This document shows positions 17,542-25,450 of a DNA stretch of 64,000 nt, piece after piece; the stretch's first letter is position 1, and every line of letters begins with the position of its first letter. Source of the stretch: Halomonas ventosae (GTDB taxonomy: Bacteria; Pseudomonadota; Gammaproteobacteria; Pseudomonadales; Halomonadaceae); NCBI RefSeq assembly GCF_004361885.1, contig NZ_SNWH01000001.1:187969-251968 (forward strand), read 5' to 3'. A program made the translations under genes and the position numbers. Below the pieces are notes generated by a model that was not told the DNA's origin, did no database searches, and was given only the letters and a program-made list of their open reading frames with translations.

Positions 17542-18741
17542 ATGTCAGTTACGGCAGCACGAATGCCAGCGCTAAGCCCGGAGCTTCGCCTGTTGCTGCT
17601 TTTTTCTCGGTTGGAGCTTGATGATGACCAGACCAAGGCAGCACTAGCGCTCTGCGACGAGGTAGAGGACTGGGAAGCGTTTCGTTCCACAGCGAGGGAT
17701 CGCTTCATCCTCCCTGTGGTGTATCGGCATCTGCGCTGCCTTAAGCCCTCCTCGCTGCCTGCGGAAAAGTTAGCGCTGATGAAGCAGCAGGTCATGGCGC
17801 TGTACCGGCATAATCTGAACGTGATAGCAAGCCTGGGTGAGATTCACCAGCAGCTGCTGGCACCGCTGGAGATCCCCTATGTGACCTTCAAGGGTCCGTC
17901 GCTGGCCGCATGTTACTACGCCGAGCCTGCCATGCGTTTCTCTCGCGATATCGACATTCTGGTACCCAGAGAAACAATGGCTGAACTGTTGGCGCGTGCC
18001 CTGGAGGTAGGATATACCCCGCTCGATCCCCCGGCGCTGACCAATGATCCAAGCTGCTTGGCATTTGTGGCCCGTTTTCATGACGTGATTACAGTGTCTT
18101 CGCCGGCTGGTGTTGCGGTGGAATTTCATGCGCGGATCGACAAGAGCGGGTGGGTATACGATTCGCCTTCACTAATTCATCGTTGCGAAAAGACCCAGGT
18201 TGGCAATGTTAACGTATCAGTGTTGCCGACGGATGAGTTGTTTGTTTACATATGTTTGCATCACACGCGACATTTCTGGTCGCGACTACACTGGCTGGTG
18301 GATCTTGATGCCATTCAGCGCCACCCGAGCTTCGATCGCCGGCGTGTTCTTGCTTGTGCCGAGCAACACGGACTGAGCACTACGGTTGACGTCTGTCTCC
18401 AAATGGCCGAAGTGTTGGGCTCACCTGATTTCGACCCCCATGTTCAACATGGCGTGCGAGTCGATAAGTTATTGAGACTTTCACTTGCGGCCATGCAGGG
18501 AAATGATGAATTCGAGCGCCGTTTAATCGACCATAGGTCGTCACCTGATTTTGCTTTCCGTTGGCAGTCGAGTTGGGGGTATCGGTGGCGATGGCTGTTG
18601 ATGGGGTGGTTGCGTTTCTTTCGCCCGACTTTCGAACTGTATCGAGAGTGGCCACTACCGTCTCGCTGGCAGTGGTTGTATCGCCCTTTGCGGCCTTGGC
18701 GCGCATTCCGGCAACGCCTGTTACGTCACGACACTAACTGA
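17542..18741 (+). CDS. Nucleotidyltransferase-family protein, lasso-associated
   Basis: A 399-residue protein of the NTP_transf_5 type. The pol-beta-like motif is visible as FKGPSLAACYYAEPAMR then FSRDIDILV, with two catalytic Asp. A later VEFHARID supplies a third acidic residue, and ELFVYICLHHTRHFWSRLHWLVDL follows. Such proteins are frequent companions of HPrK-type kinases and asparagine-synthetase-like cyclases. Their reaction is not settled; nucleotidyl transfer to a phosphorylated or free side chain of the lasso peptide is a reasonable guess. It is in operon position between the B2 and exporter genes (26 and 13 bp gaps). The last 50 residues are rich in Trp and Arg. Confidence 0.8.
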   Translation: MSVTAARMPALSPELRLLLLFSRLELDDDQTKAALALCDEVEDWEAFRSTARDRFILPVVYRHLRCLKPSSLPAEKLALMKQQVMALYRHNLNVIASLGEIHQQLLAPLEIPYVTFKGPSLAACYYAEPAMRFSRDIDILVPRETMAELLARALEVGYTPLDPPALTNDPSCLAFVARFHDVITVSSPAGVAVEFHARIDKSGWVYDSPSLIHRCEKTQVGNVNVSVLPTDELFVYICLHHTRHFWSRLHWLVDLDAIQRHPSFDRRRVLACAEQHGLSTTVDVCLQMAEVLGSPDFDPHVQHGVRVDKLLRLSLAAMQGNDEFERRLIDHRSSPDFAFRWQSSWGYRWRWLLMGWLRFFRPTFELYREWPLPSRWQWLYRPLRPWRAFRQRLLRHDTN

Positions 18742-18754
18742 ACATGGGGACGCT

Positions 18755-20575
18755 ATGCTTTCTGTAGCCAAGATGATGGCGCCACTCTCTACGTTGAAGC
18801 GCATCTTTCCTATTTTATGGGCAAGTAGCCGCAAGTGGACGCTGATTTCCAGCGGACTGATGGTTATCGAGATCATTTTCGGGTTGGCGGTGCTTTTCCT
18901 GCTCAAGCAACTCGTCGACGTGGTGACGACGATGCTGGGCAGCGATGCCCCCGCCGATGGCATTGGCCAAGTACTCTGGACGGTGGCGGTAACAGGTGTC
19001 TGCTCCCTGGGGTTTCTGGCGGCTCGGGGCTTTTCCGGGCTGGCCAGGGAGACGCAGGGATTGCTGGTGGCCGAGCAAATCGATAGCCAGATTCATGATC
19101 GCGCCGTGCGCGCGGATCTCGCCTTCTACGAGAGTCCGCGCTATTTCGACACCCTGCAACGCGCCCGCCAGTCCGGTAGCCAACGACCCGTCCAGGTCGT
19201 CAACAACCTGATGCTGTTGGTCAAGAACACCTTGATGCTTGTGGCCATCGTGGTCTTGCTGGCCACCATCAACTGGATGTTATTGCCGCTATTGGTCGTG
19301 GCCATTGTGCCAGCATTGATGGTTCGGCTGCGTTTCACCCGAAAACTCTACAACTGGGAACTAAGACGCACGCAGATGGAGCGGCGTGCCGGCTATCTTG
19401 ACTGGCTGTTGACCTCCGATATTCACGCCAAGGAACTGCGCCTGAATCAGCTGGGCGATTTTCTTCGTGAACGCTACGCCGAAATCAAGGCCACCATTCG
19501 CCAGGAGAGGCTGGCGATCAGCCGTCGGCGCACCATTGTGGAAGTAGGCGTGGCGACGGCGGCCACGGCGGCATTTTTCTCGGCCCTGGCGTACCTGGCC
19601 TGGGAAACGTCTCAAGGTCGTAACAGTGTCGGTAACCTGGTGCTTTTCCTGCTGGTGTTCCAGCGTGCCCAGTCCATGGGTCAGGAGCTCGTGGGGCAGC
19701 TCTCCAAGCTATATGAAGACCACCTGTATATTGGCCTGCTGTTCGAGTTTCTCGATGTGCGTCCGATCATTGCGGAACCCGAACACCCCGCACCCCTGCC
19801 CGCCCGCATGAATCAGGGCATGCGCTTTGAGAACGTCGGTTTTCGCTACCCTGGAACTAGCCGCGACGTGTTGAGTCATGTCGATCTCACCATCCGGCCT
19901 GGCCAGATCGTCGCCTTGGTCGGCGCCAATGGTTCCGGCAAGACCTCACTGATCAAGCTGCTCTGTCGCCTTTATGATCCCACCTCGGGACGTATCACCC
20001 TGGATGGGGTCGACGTGCGCGAGTTCTCGCCCGATGACTACCGGCGCAAGTTTAGCGTGATCTTCCAGGACTATGGCATGTATGCCGATACCGTGCGCAG
20101 CAATATTCGTTATGGGGATATCCGTCAACCCGAGGATACACCCCTGGTCGAGGCGGCGGGAGACAAGTCGGGCGCCGCTGCTTTTGTTCATCAGTTGCAT
20201 AGTGGCTACGACACGCCGCTTACCCGCATGTTCGATGATGGGGCCGAGCTCAGCATCGGCCAATGGCAGAAGGTGGCCCTCGCTCGCGCCTTCATGTACC
20301 AGTCCGAAGTGATCATCCTCGATGAGCCGACCAGCGCCCTCGACCCGGGGGCCGAGTTCGACCTGTTCGCCAACTTTCGCGAGCGTATCGATCATCGTGC
20401 CGCTCTGGTGATCAGTCACCGGCTCTCGACGGTGAGAATGGCGGACTACATCTATGTGCTCGACGAGGGAGAGATTCGTGAAGCCGGTACCCATGACGAG
20501 TTGATCCGCCAGGGCGGCATGTACTGCGAGCTGTTCAGCCAGCAGGCATACCACTATCGGGAAGTGGAAGCCTGA
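18755..20575 (+). CDS. ABC exporter, half-transporter (lasso D-like)
   Basis: A 606-residue half ABC exporter: six membrane segments in about residues 1-320, then the ATPase domain with Walker A VGANGSGKTSLIKLL, signature LSIGQWQKVALARAF, Walker B VIILDEPTSAL and the switch His in VISHRLS. As a homodimer it would export the mature lasso peptides and protect the producer. It starts with ATG 18755 after GGGGA. Its stop directly abuts the ATG of cyclase 2 (TGAATG), implying translational coupling. No other exporter gene lies in the locus, so it is probably shared. No C39 peptidase domain is fused. Confidence 0.9.
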   Translation: MLSVAKMMAPLSTLKRIFPILWASSRKWTLISSGLMVIEIIFGLAVLFLLKQLVDVVTTMLGSDAPADGIGQVLWTVAVTGVCSLGFLAARGFSGLARETQGLLVAEQIDSQIHDRAVRADLAFYESPRYFDTLQRARQSGSQRPVQVVNNLMLLVKNTLMLVAIVVLLATINWMLLPLLVVAIVPALMVRLRFTRKLYNWELRRTQMERRAGYLDWLLTSDIHAKELRLNQLGDFLRERYAEIKATIRQERLAISRRRTIVEVGVATAATAAFFSALAYLAWETSQGRNSVGNLVLFLLVFQRAQSMGQELVGQLSKLYEDHLYIGLLFEFLDVRPIIAEPEHPAPLPARMNQGMRFENVGFRYPGTSRDVLSHVDLTIRPGQIVALVGANGSGKTSLIKLLCRLYDPTSGRITLDGVDVREFSPDDYRRKFSVIFQDYGMYADTVRSNIRYGDIRQPEDTPLVEAAGDKSGAAAFVHQLHSGYDTPLTRMFDDGAELSIGQWQKVALARAFMYQSEVIILDEPTSALDPGAEFDLFANFRERIDHRAALVISHRLSTVRMADYIYVLDEGEIREAGTHDELIRQGGMYCELFSQQAYHYREVEA

Positions 20576-22489
20576 ATGAGTGCGATATGCGGCATCGTGA
20601 GCCTCGATGGGCGTTGCGACTTGACCTCGCCGCTGGAAGCCATGGTGCTGAGATGCCGGCACCGCGTGGTCGACGAGGTCTTCTATCACTACCAGGATGG
20701 CATGGGGCTGGCCTGTCTCTCCCGGGATAGCGCCTCGGACGGCACCGGCGAGTGCTTCCCCGAAACATTTCTAGAGGGGCAGTGGGTCTTTGCTGCGGAT
20801 GCGCGCCTGGATAACCGCGGAGCCTGCCTTGCATGGCAGCCTTCCGGCTTCGCCGCGGATGACAAGGTATCCGACAGCCGCTTGATGTTCGGGAGCCTGC
20901 TGCAAGACCCGCAGCAAGGGCCGGGCAAGCTGATAGGGGACTTTGCCTATGCCCTCTGGGATGCCAGGCTAAGAACCCTGCGGCTGGCCCGCGACACCAT
21001 GGGGATGCGATCACTCTATTATCGGGTCGAGCCGAGGCGGATTCTGTTTGCCACGGAGCTGAGCCAGATACTGGCCGTGGAGGGCGTGCCGAGACGCCTC
21101 AATCGGCAGGCGATGGCATGGCACCTCGCTGACCAGCAGACGCCCCCCGGCTGTACCTTCTTCGAGGGCGTCGAAGAGGTCCTGCCCGGTGAGGAAGTCG
21201 AGATCGATGGCCGCGGCAGGGTGCGTCGCCGCGTGATATGGAAGCCGGACCCGACCCATCGGCTGCACTACCGGGACAGCCGCGAGTATGCTGAGCATTT
21301 CCGTTCGCTGCTCGTCGAGGCCGTGCGCTGTCGTTGTCGGGTGGCCTCGCCTGCGGCTATCGCTCTGAGTGGTGGGTTGGATTCGGGAAGTGTCGCCTCG
21401 ATTGCCGGATGGCTGGCCGAGCAGGGCCAAGATGTGCCGGCACTCAGGGCCTACAGCTGGGCCTTCACGGATCATCCCGAGTGCGATGAGCGTGAGAACA
21501 TCTACCGCATCGCCAAGCGTTTTTCCATCCCCGTCAACGAGATTCCCGCCGAGCAGACCTACCCCTTGATGGACATGGCTGCCTATGCACCGGATGAGGA
21601 TGGCCCTTTTAACCTGATCTACCAGGGCTTCGTCGACAGGGTGCTGCAAGGCGCCGCGGCAGATGGTTGTCGTAGCGTTTGGTTCGGCTACCGTGGCGAT
21701 GTGGTGGTGGGGGGAGCGATTCACGATGTCTCGGGCCTGGTTCGCGAAGGACGTTGGCGCGAGGCACGCCATGAGCTAGCTAGTCTTCGACGTGGCCATG
21801 GGCTGAGTCGAACTCAGGGCCTGTTGCGTTTCGGTATCCGGCAGGTGTTCGATGACGCTCTCTATTTCCTCACAAGGCCTGCAAGGCGTGCCCCTCTCAG
21901 CGATAGCTTCCTTTCAGCTTACTCCCCGCGTGATCGCCTGCCGCCCTTCGTGACGCCCGATCTGGCGCTGGATTGCGGCTTGCCCGACAGTGATCCACTG
22001 GTTGCCGATGCCAACGCCTGGAGCCTAGCCTCTCAACGTGAGCGCTATCGACAGATCTTCTCGCCTCTGGTCATGAGCGTGATGCGCCACGCCGAACGCC
22101 ACTGCGCCAGCCATGGTCTCGACAAGGCGGATCCATGGAGTGATCGGCGCCTGGCGGCCTTTGTTCTCGCCTGTCCCCAGCATCAGGTCAACAGGTTCGG
22201 TCAGCCGAAACGAATTGCCCGCCAGGCGATACGCGGTATCATGCCGGATGAGGCGCTACTGCATTGCCGGAAGGTGGTGCCGTCGCCTCTGTACGAACAT
22301 GCGATTCGCCATCTGGTCCACGATTCGGTGCTTGGCCTGTTGACCGACAGCCGATGCGCGGCTCTTGGCTTTGTCGACGAGGCGCATTTTCGGGAACGGT
22401 TTCAGCGCCATTGTCGCGGAGACCTTCAAGATGTCGACTTCTGGTCTACGCTGTCGCTGGAACTCTGGCTGCGTCGATGGTGGCCATAG
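20576..22489 (+). CDS. Lasso cyclase 2, asparagine-synthetase-like
   Basis: A second, diverged AsnB homologue of 637 residues starting MSAICGIVSL. Residue 2 is Ser, so the glutaminase nucleophile is absent as in cyclase 1. The Cys at position 5 is not placed to replace it. The ATP-PPi motif SGGLDS is at 265-270. It would close the ring of precursor 2, encoded 380 bp downstream. Codon use is more GC-rich than cyclase 1, so the two cyclases probably did not arise by a recent tandem duplication. Its start abuts the exporter's stop. The gap that follows (22490-22866) holds T-rich sequence and repeat copy B only. Confidence 0.85.
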   Translation: MSAICGIVSLDGRCDLTSPLEAMVLRCRHRVVDEVFYHYQDGMGLACLSRDSASDGTGECFPETFLEGQWVFAADARLDNRGACLAWQPSGFAADDKVSDSRLMFGSLLQDPQQGPGKLIGDFAYALWDARLRTLRLARDTMGMRSLYYRVEPRRILFATELSQILAVEGVPRRLNRQAMAWHLADQQTPPGCTFFEGVEEVLPGEEVEIDGRGRVRRRVIWKPDPTHRLHYRDSREYAEHFRSLLVEAVRCRCRVASPAAIALSGGLDSGSVASIAGWLAEQGQDVPALRAYSWAFTDHPECDERENIYRIAKRFSIPVNEIPAEQTYPLMDMAAYAPDEDGPFNLIYQGFVDRVLQGAAADGCRSVWFGYRGDVVVGGAIHDVSGLVREGRWREARHELASLRRGHGLSRTQGLLRFGIRQVFDDALYFLTRPARRAPLSDSFLSAYSPRDRLPPFVTPDLALDCGLPDSDPLVADANAWSLASQRERYRQIFSPLVMSVMRHAERHCASHGLDKADPWSDRRLAAFVLACPQHQVNRFGQPKRIARQAIRGIMPDEALLHCRKVVPSPLYEHAIRHLVHDSVLGLLTDSRCAALGFVDEAHFRERFQRHCRGDLQDVDFWSTLSLELWLRRWWP

Positions 22490-22569
22490 GAAGCAGGGTT
22501 TTGTCATGCTACTCGTTGTTTTTATTAATTTTTTTAACAGTGGCTACAATTCGGGGTCTAAGATTTTCT

Positions 22570-22747
22570 TGGCTCATCGCAGAGTGGTGTGATCGTTGAC
22601 CTCATGATACCGGCCATCTGACCCTGTAGGCTCGGTAAGCGCCAGCGCACCGGGCATGGCGAGGTCGCCATCGTCACGTCGGATGCATCTCCGCCTTTTC
22701 AGCCTACGCGATATTTTCACTGTTTCACGCCGATTCGCGAAGAGCCA
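22570..22747 (+). repeat. Dispersed MITE-like repeat, copy B
   Basis: 178 bp with imperfect terminal inverted repeats: the left end reads TGGCTCATCGCAGAGTGG and the complement of the right end reads TGGCTCTTCGCGAATCGG. Internal CTGTAGGCTCGGTAAGCG and GTCGGATGCATCTCC resemble two facing REP-type palindromes. Its right end is about 120 bp from the start of precursor 2, so it may carry or displace promoter or mRNA-stability signals. Confidence 0.85.
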
Positions 22748-22837
22748 TTTTTTGCGGAAAATCCGTACCTTTTTCTTGGGTAAGCTGGAATAGTATCTCT
22801 GAAGATGGATAAGATCGGTGCTGTGAGATATCGAAAC

Positions 22838-22861
22838 ATCATCTTTGATGATCAAGGAGGT
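22838..22861 (+). promoter_or_regulatory. Strong ribosome site preceded by a small stem-loop, precursor 2
   Basis: AAGGAGGT (22854-22861), a full anti-Shine-Dalgarno match, lies five bases before ATG 22867. Directly before it ATCATC-TTT-GATGAT (22838-22852) can form a six-pair hairpin. The pair would suit high translation with a stable 5' end, as expected for a precursor peptide. Confidence 0.65.
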
Positions 22862-22866
22862 CCTTA

Positions 22867-23091
22867 ATGGATACTAAAACAAAGAATACCTGTCAGACTA
22901 ACGCCAAGGCGCCATATCAACCCCCTCAGCTTAAGGTCTGGGGTACTGTGGCGGAGCTAACTCGCCTAGGTCACACCAGTGGTAGTGGCGATGTGCTTCC
23001 CAGCGGTGCTTCCAATGACGATGGCAGCGTGACATGGGCTCAGGGCTCGGGGAAAGGTGGTCATGGTCATGGTCATGGTAAAAATCGATAG
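22867..23091 (+). CDS. Candidate lasso-type RiPP precursor 2, 74 aa, His-Gly tail
   Basis: A 74-residue peptide starting MDTKTKNTC. The leader motif YxxPxL is at Y17-P20-L22, followed by G26 and A29-E-L-T32, as in classical lasso leaders. T32-R33-L34-G35 marks the junction. With G35 as core residue 1, D42 is residue 8; with L34 as residue 1, Thr is at -2 and D42 is residue 9. The putative core is long (39-41 residues), with DVLPSG, DDGSV and a tail GKGGHGHGHGKNR. The tail could bind metal or be trimmed. It has a perfect ribosome site. Cyclase 2 is upstream and kinase 2 plus the PRTase-PqqD fusion are downstream. Ring formation is inferred. Confidence 0.8.
   Translation: MDTKTKNTCQTNAKAPYQPPQLKVWGTVAELTRLGHTSGSGDVLPSGASNDDGSVTWAQGSGKGGHGHGHGKNR
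23059..23076 (+). repeat. GGTCAT hexamer x3 encoding the Gly-His tail
   Basis: Three perfect GGTCAT units followed by GGT near the 3' end of the precursor 2 gene, encoding GHGHGHG. Because the unit is two codons, slippage would lengthen or shorten the tail without changing frame. Confidence 0.8.
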
Positions 23092-23234
23092 TATGAGCAT
23101 GGTTTTTTTTGTCTTTCGGTAACAAAATATTACGCGAGAATGGGCGAGACGCGATCTCAAGGTTGCGCTTCCGTTACGTCAGCGATGGGTGCTTTTACCC
23201 TTCTCGTCTCAGAATTCACCCCGTGGAGGGGGTC

Positions 23235-24194
23235 ATGCCTCGCTTTTACCTGTTCGGCTTTGACACCCTTGCCAATATTGAACTGACTACTTCCATGGCG
23301 GAAGCTCCATCGTCGGCGGCTCCCGAGCTCTCTTTTAGCTGCCTGCCGGCTGATTCGGCCGGCAGGCAGGGTTGCACTGGCAATGTCCTCTACCTCAGCA
23401 AGCGTCTCAACGGCTCGGGGGAGTCCCGCGTTCAACTGTTCGAGGAGAGCGGAACGACCTGGTTGATGCGATTTCCCGGCATTGCCGACTTTTTCTTGCG
23501 CCCGGGAGAGATTGAGTGTCGGCTGGTCGATCCCGCGCTTGCCTTCATGGTCAATGTCCTGCTGCTGGGGCACGTCATGGCCTGCTATCTGGAGCGTCAA
23601 GGCATCCTCGCCCTGCATGCAGGTGCACTCGCCGTTGGCGATCATGCCGTGCTGCTGGCTGGCCACAAGGGGGCGGGTAAGAGCACTTTGGTGACCTCGA
23701 TGGTCACGGCGGGCTTTCCCTTGATGGCAGATGATATCGCCGCCGTGGAAGCGCGCGATGGGAGCGTGCCGTGCCGTTCGGCCTTTCCCCAGCTCAAGCT
23801 GACACCCGAGCAACTTGGGTGCTTCATGACGGATGGGGGCGAGTCGTACCCCCGCTTTCACCCGGGGTTTACCAAGCTGAGCGTGCCGGTGGTCGACCTG
23901 GGAGCTTTCGACCTTGGGCCTCGTCCGGTTGGGGCGATCTATCTGCTCGAGAGGGAGAGCTGCGACGTCCCTGTCATCGAGAGGCTGCCGCCCGCCCGCG
24001 CCGTGGTGGAGCTGGCCAGGCACTCGTTTCTCGGCCACATGCTTGAGCGGACCTCCCTGCAACGCGAACGTTTCGCTCATCTAGCACGCCTGGCACAAGC
24101 CGTGCCCGTCAAGCGCTTGCGTTACCCGAATAGCTTCGATCATCTGGCGGATGTGCATGCGGCCATCGCGCGTGACCAGAAGGCTGGTACGTGA
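23235..24194 (+). CDS. HPr-kinase-like protein 2, lasso-associated
   Basis: A 319-residue HPrK homologue with Walker A GHKGAGKST (143-151), the acidic ADDIAAV (165-171) and LALHAGAL ahead of the P-loop. ATG 23235 is chosen because GGAGGGGG lies just upstream and the protein then starts PRFYLFGFDTLANIEL, equivalent to the start of kinase 1. The open frame reaches back to a TTG at 23109 without a ribosome site. It overlaps the next gene by GTGA, so the two are coupled. It probably phosphorylates precursor 2 or a small intermediate. Precursor 2 lacks a C-terminal Ser, so the target must be internal (several Ser and Thr lie after residue 37). Confidence 0.75.
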   Translation: MPRFYLFGFDTLANIELTTSMAEAPSSAAPELSFSCLPADSAGRQGCTGNVLYLSKRLNGSGESRVQLFEESGTTWLMRFPGIADFFLRPGEIECRLVDPALAFMVNVLLLGHVMACYLERQGILALHAGALAVGDHAVLLAGHKGAGKSTLVTSMVTAGFPLMADDIAAVEARDGSVPCRSAFPQLKLTPEQLGCFMTDGGESYPRFHPGFTKLSVPVVDLGAFDLGPRPVGAIYLLERESCDVPVIERLPPARAVVELARHSFLGHMLERTSLQRERFAHLARLAQAVPVKRLRYPNSFDHLADVHAAIARDQKAGT

Positions 24195-25450
24195 GCGCAG
24201 TCAACCTCATGGTGCCACTCTATGATGGCACTCGCGTTCCCCCGGAGAGACTCCTCTCGTCGACCGCTCAGCCGGACGTACCTTCGGCTCTCGAGGAGCT
24301 GGCGGCGGCCATTCGTGCCAATCCCCTCTGGTCTCGGCTGCCTGGCTTGGTACTGATCGGGCGGTGCGATCCCTCGCCGCTGCTGGCGGTGGCAGGCACC
24401 TTTACCGATGAACAGCAGACGCTGATGGTGGAGCTGAGAGAGCACTTGGATGTCCTTCTGTACGAACGTCAGTTTGTCGACTATGCGCAGGCAGAGACCG
24501 TGTGTGGCCGGCTGGCAGAGAGACTGGTCGCGGCCTTCGGTGCCGAGTTGCTGGGATCTGCGCAGTTTGCCGCCATTCCCCGCGGTGGCCTGATCGTGCT
24601 GGGAATGCTTGCCTACCATCTGGAGCTGCGGCCCGACCAGCTGACCACCTTGGATGCTGCCGATACCGAGAGGACGCTGTTCTTGATAGACGATTGCAGC
24701 CTCTCCGGTACCCGGTTGCGAGAAAGTCTTAGCCGCACCCCCGCCGATTCGGTGGTGTTCTGCCCCCTTTATGCCCCAGAGGCGCTCTGCGCCGGTATCG
24801 TTTCGCGAGAACCCAGGATATTGGCCTGTTTGTCCGGCGCGACCCTCGAGGATACATCGCCGGCTCCGGGTGAGGCGGGGCATGACGCGTGGCGCCGCCA
24901 GCGTCTCGGCCGGCTCGGTGATAACTGCTATTGGCCGGGGCAGACGCTGGGCGTTGCCTTTGCCTGGTGCACGCCGCAAACAAGGCGATGGGATGAAGTG
25001 AAAGGATGCTTCATGGAAGGCTGGGATGTGGTGCCGCCATCACGCTCTCTCAAGCGTCGCCTGCTGCTTCGTCGGCTCGAAAACGATGGCGCTGTGGATT
25101 ATCTGCCAAGACTGATACTGAATATGCCGGTTTCCGAGGCCGATATTCGCGCCGAGGACCGCGTGTTGTGGTGCTGCCAGGGTGATGGCGTGCTTGTTGC
25201 TGTGATACCGCCAGAGGCTGACGAAGCCGCCAGCGTGTATGGCTTGGCGGGTATCAGCGCAGAGTTCTGGCAACTGTTGATGACGCAGGGTTCGATGGAG
25301 AACACTTTGGCGGTCCTGTTGGGGCGATACCAGGTCTCTCGCCAGCGGCTCGAGGCGGACCTGAACGCCCTGCTGGAGCAGATGCGCATGGCAGGGCTGC
25401 TGGTAGAGCGCGATACAACAGCGCACCCGGCCGGAGGTTCGAAGCCATGA
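24191..25450 (+). CDS. Phosphoribosyltransferase-PqqD fusion protein
   Basis: A 419-residue two-domain protein. The middle part has type I phosphoribosyltransferase features: IPRGG at 129-133 and the PRPP-binding segment LFLIDDCSLSGTRL (163-176), with two Asp and S-G-T-R. The C-terminal 318-406 has a PqqD-like layout: VSEADIRAEDRVLWCC, GISAEFWQLLM in the first helix and LLEQMRMAGLLVE at the end. This suggests an enzyme delivered to a precursor leader by its own recognition domain, which would ribosyl-phosphorylate the peptide or release a base. I know of no characterised case. GTG start overlaps kinase 2; the stop overlaps the next ATG. Domain calls are by eye; catalytic activity is inference. 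Confidence 0.7.
   Translation: MSAVNLMVPLYDGTRVPPERLLSSTAQPDVPSALEELAAAIRANPLWSRLPGLVLIGRCDPSPLLAVAGTFTDEQQTLMVELREHLDVLLYERQFVDYAQAETVCGRLAERLVAAFGAELLGSAQFAAIPRGGLIVLGMLAYHLELRPDQLTTLDAADTERTLFLIDDCSLSGTRLRESLSRTPADSVVFCPLYAPEALCAGIVSREPRILACLSGATLEDTSPAPGEAGHDAWRRQRLGRLGDNCYWPGQTLGVAFAWCTPQTRRWDEVKGCFMEGWDVVPPSRSLKRRLLLRRLENDGAVDYLPRLILNMPVSEADIRAEDRVLWCCQGDGVLVAVIPPEADEAASVYGLAGISAEFWQLLMTQGSMENTLAVLLGRYQVSRQRLEADLNALLEQMRMAGLLVERDTTAHPAGGSKP

Noticed and set aside
14766..22489. Treating the two AsnB-like proteins as ordinary asparagine synthetases
   Set aside because: Both have Ser rather than Cys at residue 2 and sit with PqqD, B2 and precursor genes; asnB at 2469 and purF at 52036 show the intact Cys2 start for comparison.
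23092..23234. T8 tract after precursor 2 as a terminator
   Set aside because: No convincing stem precedes the T tract, so transcription probably reads on into kinase 2.
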